This document shows positions 7,827-8,669 of a stretch of DNA of 8,669 bases, piece after piece. The stretch comes from Milkweed yellows phytoplasma str. MW1 (GTDB lineage: Bacteria; Bacillota_I; Bacilli_A; Acholeplasmatales; Acholeplasmataceae). A program made the position numbers and the translations under genes. The stretch spans positions 1 to 8,669 of the forward strand of contig NZ_AKIL01000076.1 in assembly GCF_000309485.1 (NCBI RefSeq), in the 5' to 3' direction. The notes under the pieces are model-generated. The model had not been told where the DNA came from, ran no database searches, and saw nothing but the letters and a program-made list of their open reading frames with translations. Numbering within the stretch: the stretch's first letter is position 1; each line of letters opens with the position of its first letter.

Positions 7827-8554
7827 TTAGTTTGGAAAGTTAAAATCTATATTTCTCTTTTTTGTTAATTCTGCTAATAATTCTTTTTGATTGATAAAAT
7901 ATTGTTTTTTAGGTATAAATGTCTAAATCATAGGTATTAAAATTATTTTTCTTTGATGATTTCTACATCTTTTTGATAAGCTTCTTTTTTAAGTTGTTCT
8001 ATATATTCTTTTTGTTGAGTTAATAAATATCTGAATGTTTTAAGTTTCAAATCTTTCGCTGTGATATTTTCTTAATTCTTTTATTTTTTCAACTTTTTGT
8101 TTTAAAGTGAACTCGTTCATTTTCTTTTGAATATAGTCGCACCCTCACTCATTCTGTTTCAAAAAACAACTATTCCCCATAAGTCATAATATTTAGAGAA
8201 TAAAGCAATTATCGCGTGTTCCGCTTCATGCTGTTTGGAAGTAAATCTTTGCATAATAGGATTATGAACAGGTTTTACCAACTCTTCAATAGAAAAAAGG
8301 TCAAAATTATCAACAATATGTTGGATATTTTTTAAAATATAATTACCCAAAAAATCCTCTTTTTAATCCTTTTTTAATTAAATGATCTTTTAATTTTGCA
8401 AATTATTCTTTATTATAAAAACCTTGTTGATTCGTTAATTGAGTCAATTTAATGCGATATTTTTCTAAAAGATCTAAACATTTACAAGAATTTTAATAAC
8501 AATCGTTCTCACTAAGATTTTTTATATAATTTTGTTAAATTGTATATTTACCAT
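7827..8554 (-). pseudogene. Decayed gene of unknown function, several frameshifts and stops
   Basis: The minus strand carries consecutive coding-like pieces in shifting frames: ATG 8554 to TAA 8522 (MVNIQFNKII), 8519-8343 (with internal TAA at 8495-8493 and 8405-8403), 8350-8159, about 8158-8040 (TGA at 8147-8145), about 8071-7943, 7944-7909 and 7919-7827 ending in TAA. Several junctions fall at short A or T runs; for example, removing one T near 8350 turns RGFFG-stop into RGFLGNYILKN. Joined, they suggest a polar, Lys-rich protein of roughly 240 residues, helical in its last third (LKQKVEKIKEL, TQQKEYIEQLKKEAYQKD), ending NIDFNFPN. A piece with KQHEAEHAIIALF contains HEAEH, which fits the HExxH zinc-peptidase pattern, but the surrounding residues do not match a family I know. 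I do not recognise the gene. The 63-codon open stretch at 8350-8159 is a fragment of it. Confidence 0.7.
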
Positions 8555-8632
8555 CTTATATAAAAAAATCTCTTAAATAAAAGACTTTCCCCTTCAAAAA
8601 AAAGATCTTGCCTTGAAAACAAAAATCTTAGT
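8511..8632. repeat. 12-bp perfect inverted repeat, arms 98 bases apart
   Basis: ACTAAGATTTTT (8511-8522) and AAAAATCTTAGT (8621-8632) are exact reverse complements. They bracket the apparent start of the decayed gene and the low-complexity DNA upstream of it. The arms are mostly A/T and could match by chance; I see no target-site duplication or transposase, so an element boundary is only a possibility. Confidence 0.35.
8591..8630. repeat. Imperfect 20-base tandem duplication
   Basis: CCTTCAAAAAAAAGATCTTG (8591-8610) is followed directly by CCTTGAAAACAAAAATCTTA (8611-8630); the first 19 positions agree at 16. A weaker third copy may lie at 8571-8590. The rest of the non-coding stretch 8555-8669 is A-rich on the + strand, with no gene or clear promoter that I can support. 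Confidence 0.5.
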
Positions 8633-8669
8633 TAAAGAAATATTAATTATTAAAAAAAATAAAAAAGTT

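Noticed and set aside
8159..8350. A 63-codon minus-strand open frame as a small intact gene
   Set aside because: It would begin with TTG inside a coding-like stretch that continues upstream and downstream in other frames, and no Shine-Dalgarno site precedes it. It reads better as one fragment of the decayed gene at 7827-8554.
8159..8350. HEAEH piece as a remnant of an FtsH peptidase domain (HEAGH)
   Set aside because: The residues on both sides do not follow the FtsH peptidase pattern and there is no trace of the AAA domain. The short motif alone is not enough.
7801..8669. A mobile element with transposase in the 3' region
   Set aside because: No transposase motifs, terminal repeats with target duplication or phage genes could be read on either strand.

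Overview
The window looks like chromosomal DNA of a wall-less, very AT-rich bacterium, most likely a 'Candidatus Phytoplasma' or a close relative in the Acholeplasmatales. This rests on four things: strongly A/T-biased codons and intergenic DNA; Trp encoded by TGG in the intact genes with no in-frame TGA, unlike Mycoplasma and Spiroplasma, which read TGA as Trp; Gram-positive-type Shine-Dalgarno sites (AGAGGT, AGAAAGG, AAAGG); and a decayed gene beside intact housekeeping genes. The taxon is an inference, because no ribosomal or other phylogenetic marker is present.

Layout. Positions 1-56 are a short leader with a possible -10 box. Positions 57-860 encode a seven-helix membrane protein of the Bax inhibitor-1/YccA group. 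Positions 861-1162 are non-coding and hold a small hairpin, a perfect 16-bp hairpin without a T-tract, and a long interrupted hairpin followed by a T-tract that should end the first transcript. Positions 1163-7747 hold uvrC, uvrA and uvrB, in that order on the + strand, with gaps of 47 and 19 bases, so they are probably one operon. It closes with a compact intrinsic terminator at 7765-7790. From about 7827 to 8554 the minus strand carries the remains of a roughly 240-residue gene, broken by several frameshifts and nonsense codons. The last 115 bases are low-complexity DNA with a 20-base tandem duplication and one arm of a 12-bp inverted repeat.

How the genes work together. UvrA (damage recognition, two ABC ATPase modules), UvrB (damage verification, helicase fold) and UvrC (dual-incision nuclease) form the complete UvrABC excision nuclease of nucleotide excision repair. 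The catalytic and nucleotide-binding motifs I could check are present, so the system looks functional. The main departure is in UvrA, where all four expected ligand positions of zinc module 1 are substituted while the other two zinc sites are intact. The BI-1-like gene is separated by a probable terminator and I see no functional link to repair.

I found no CRISPR array, tRNA, rRNA, insertion sequence or phage gene. The least explained parts are the decayed minus-strand gene and the unusually strong hairpins between the first gene and uvrC.
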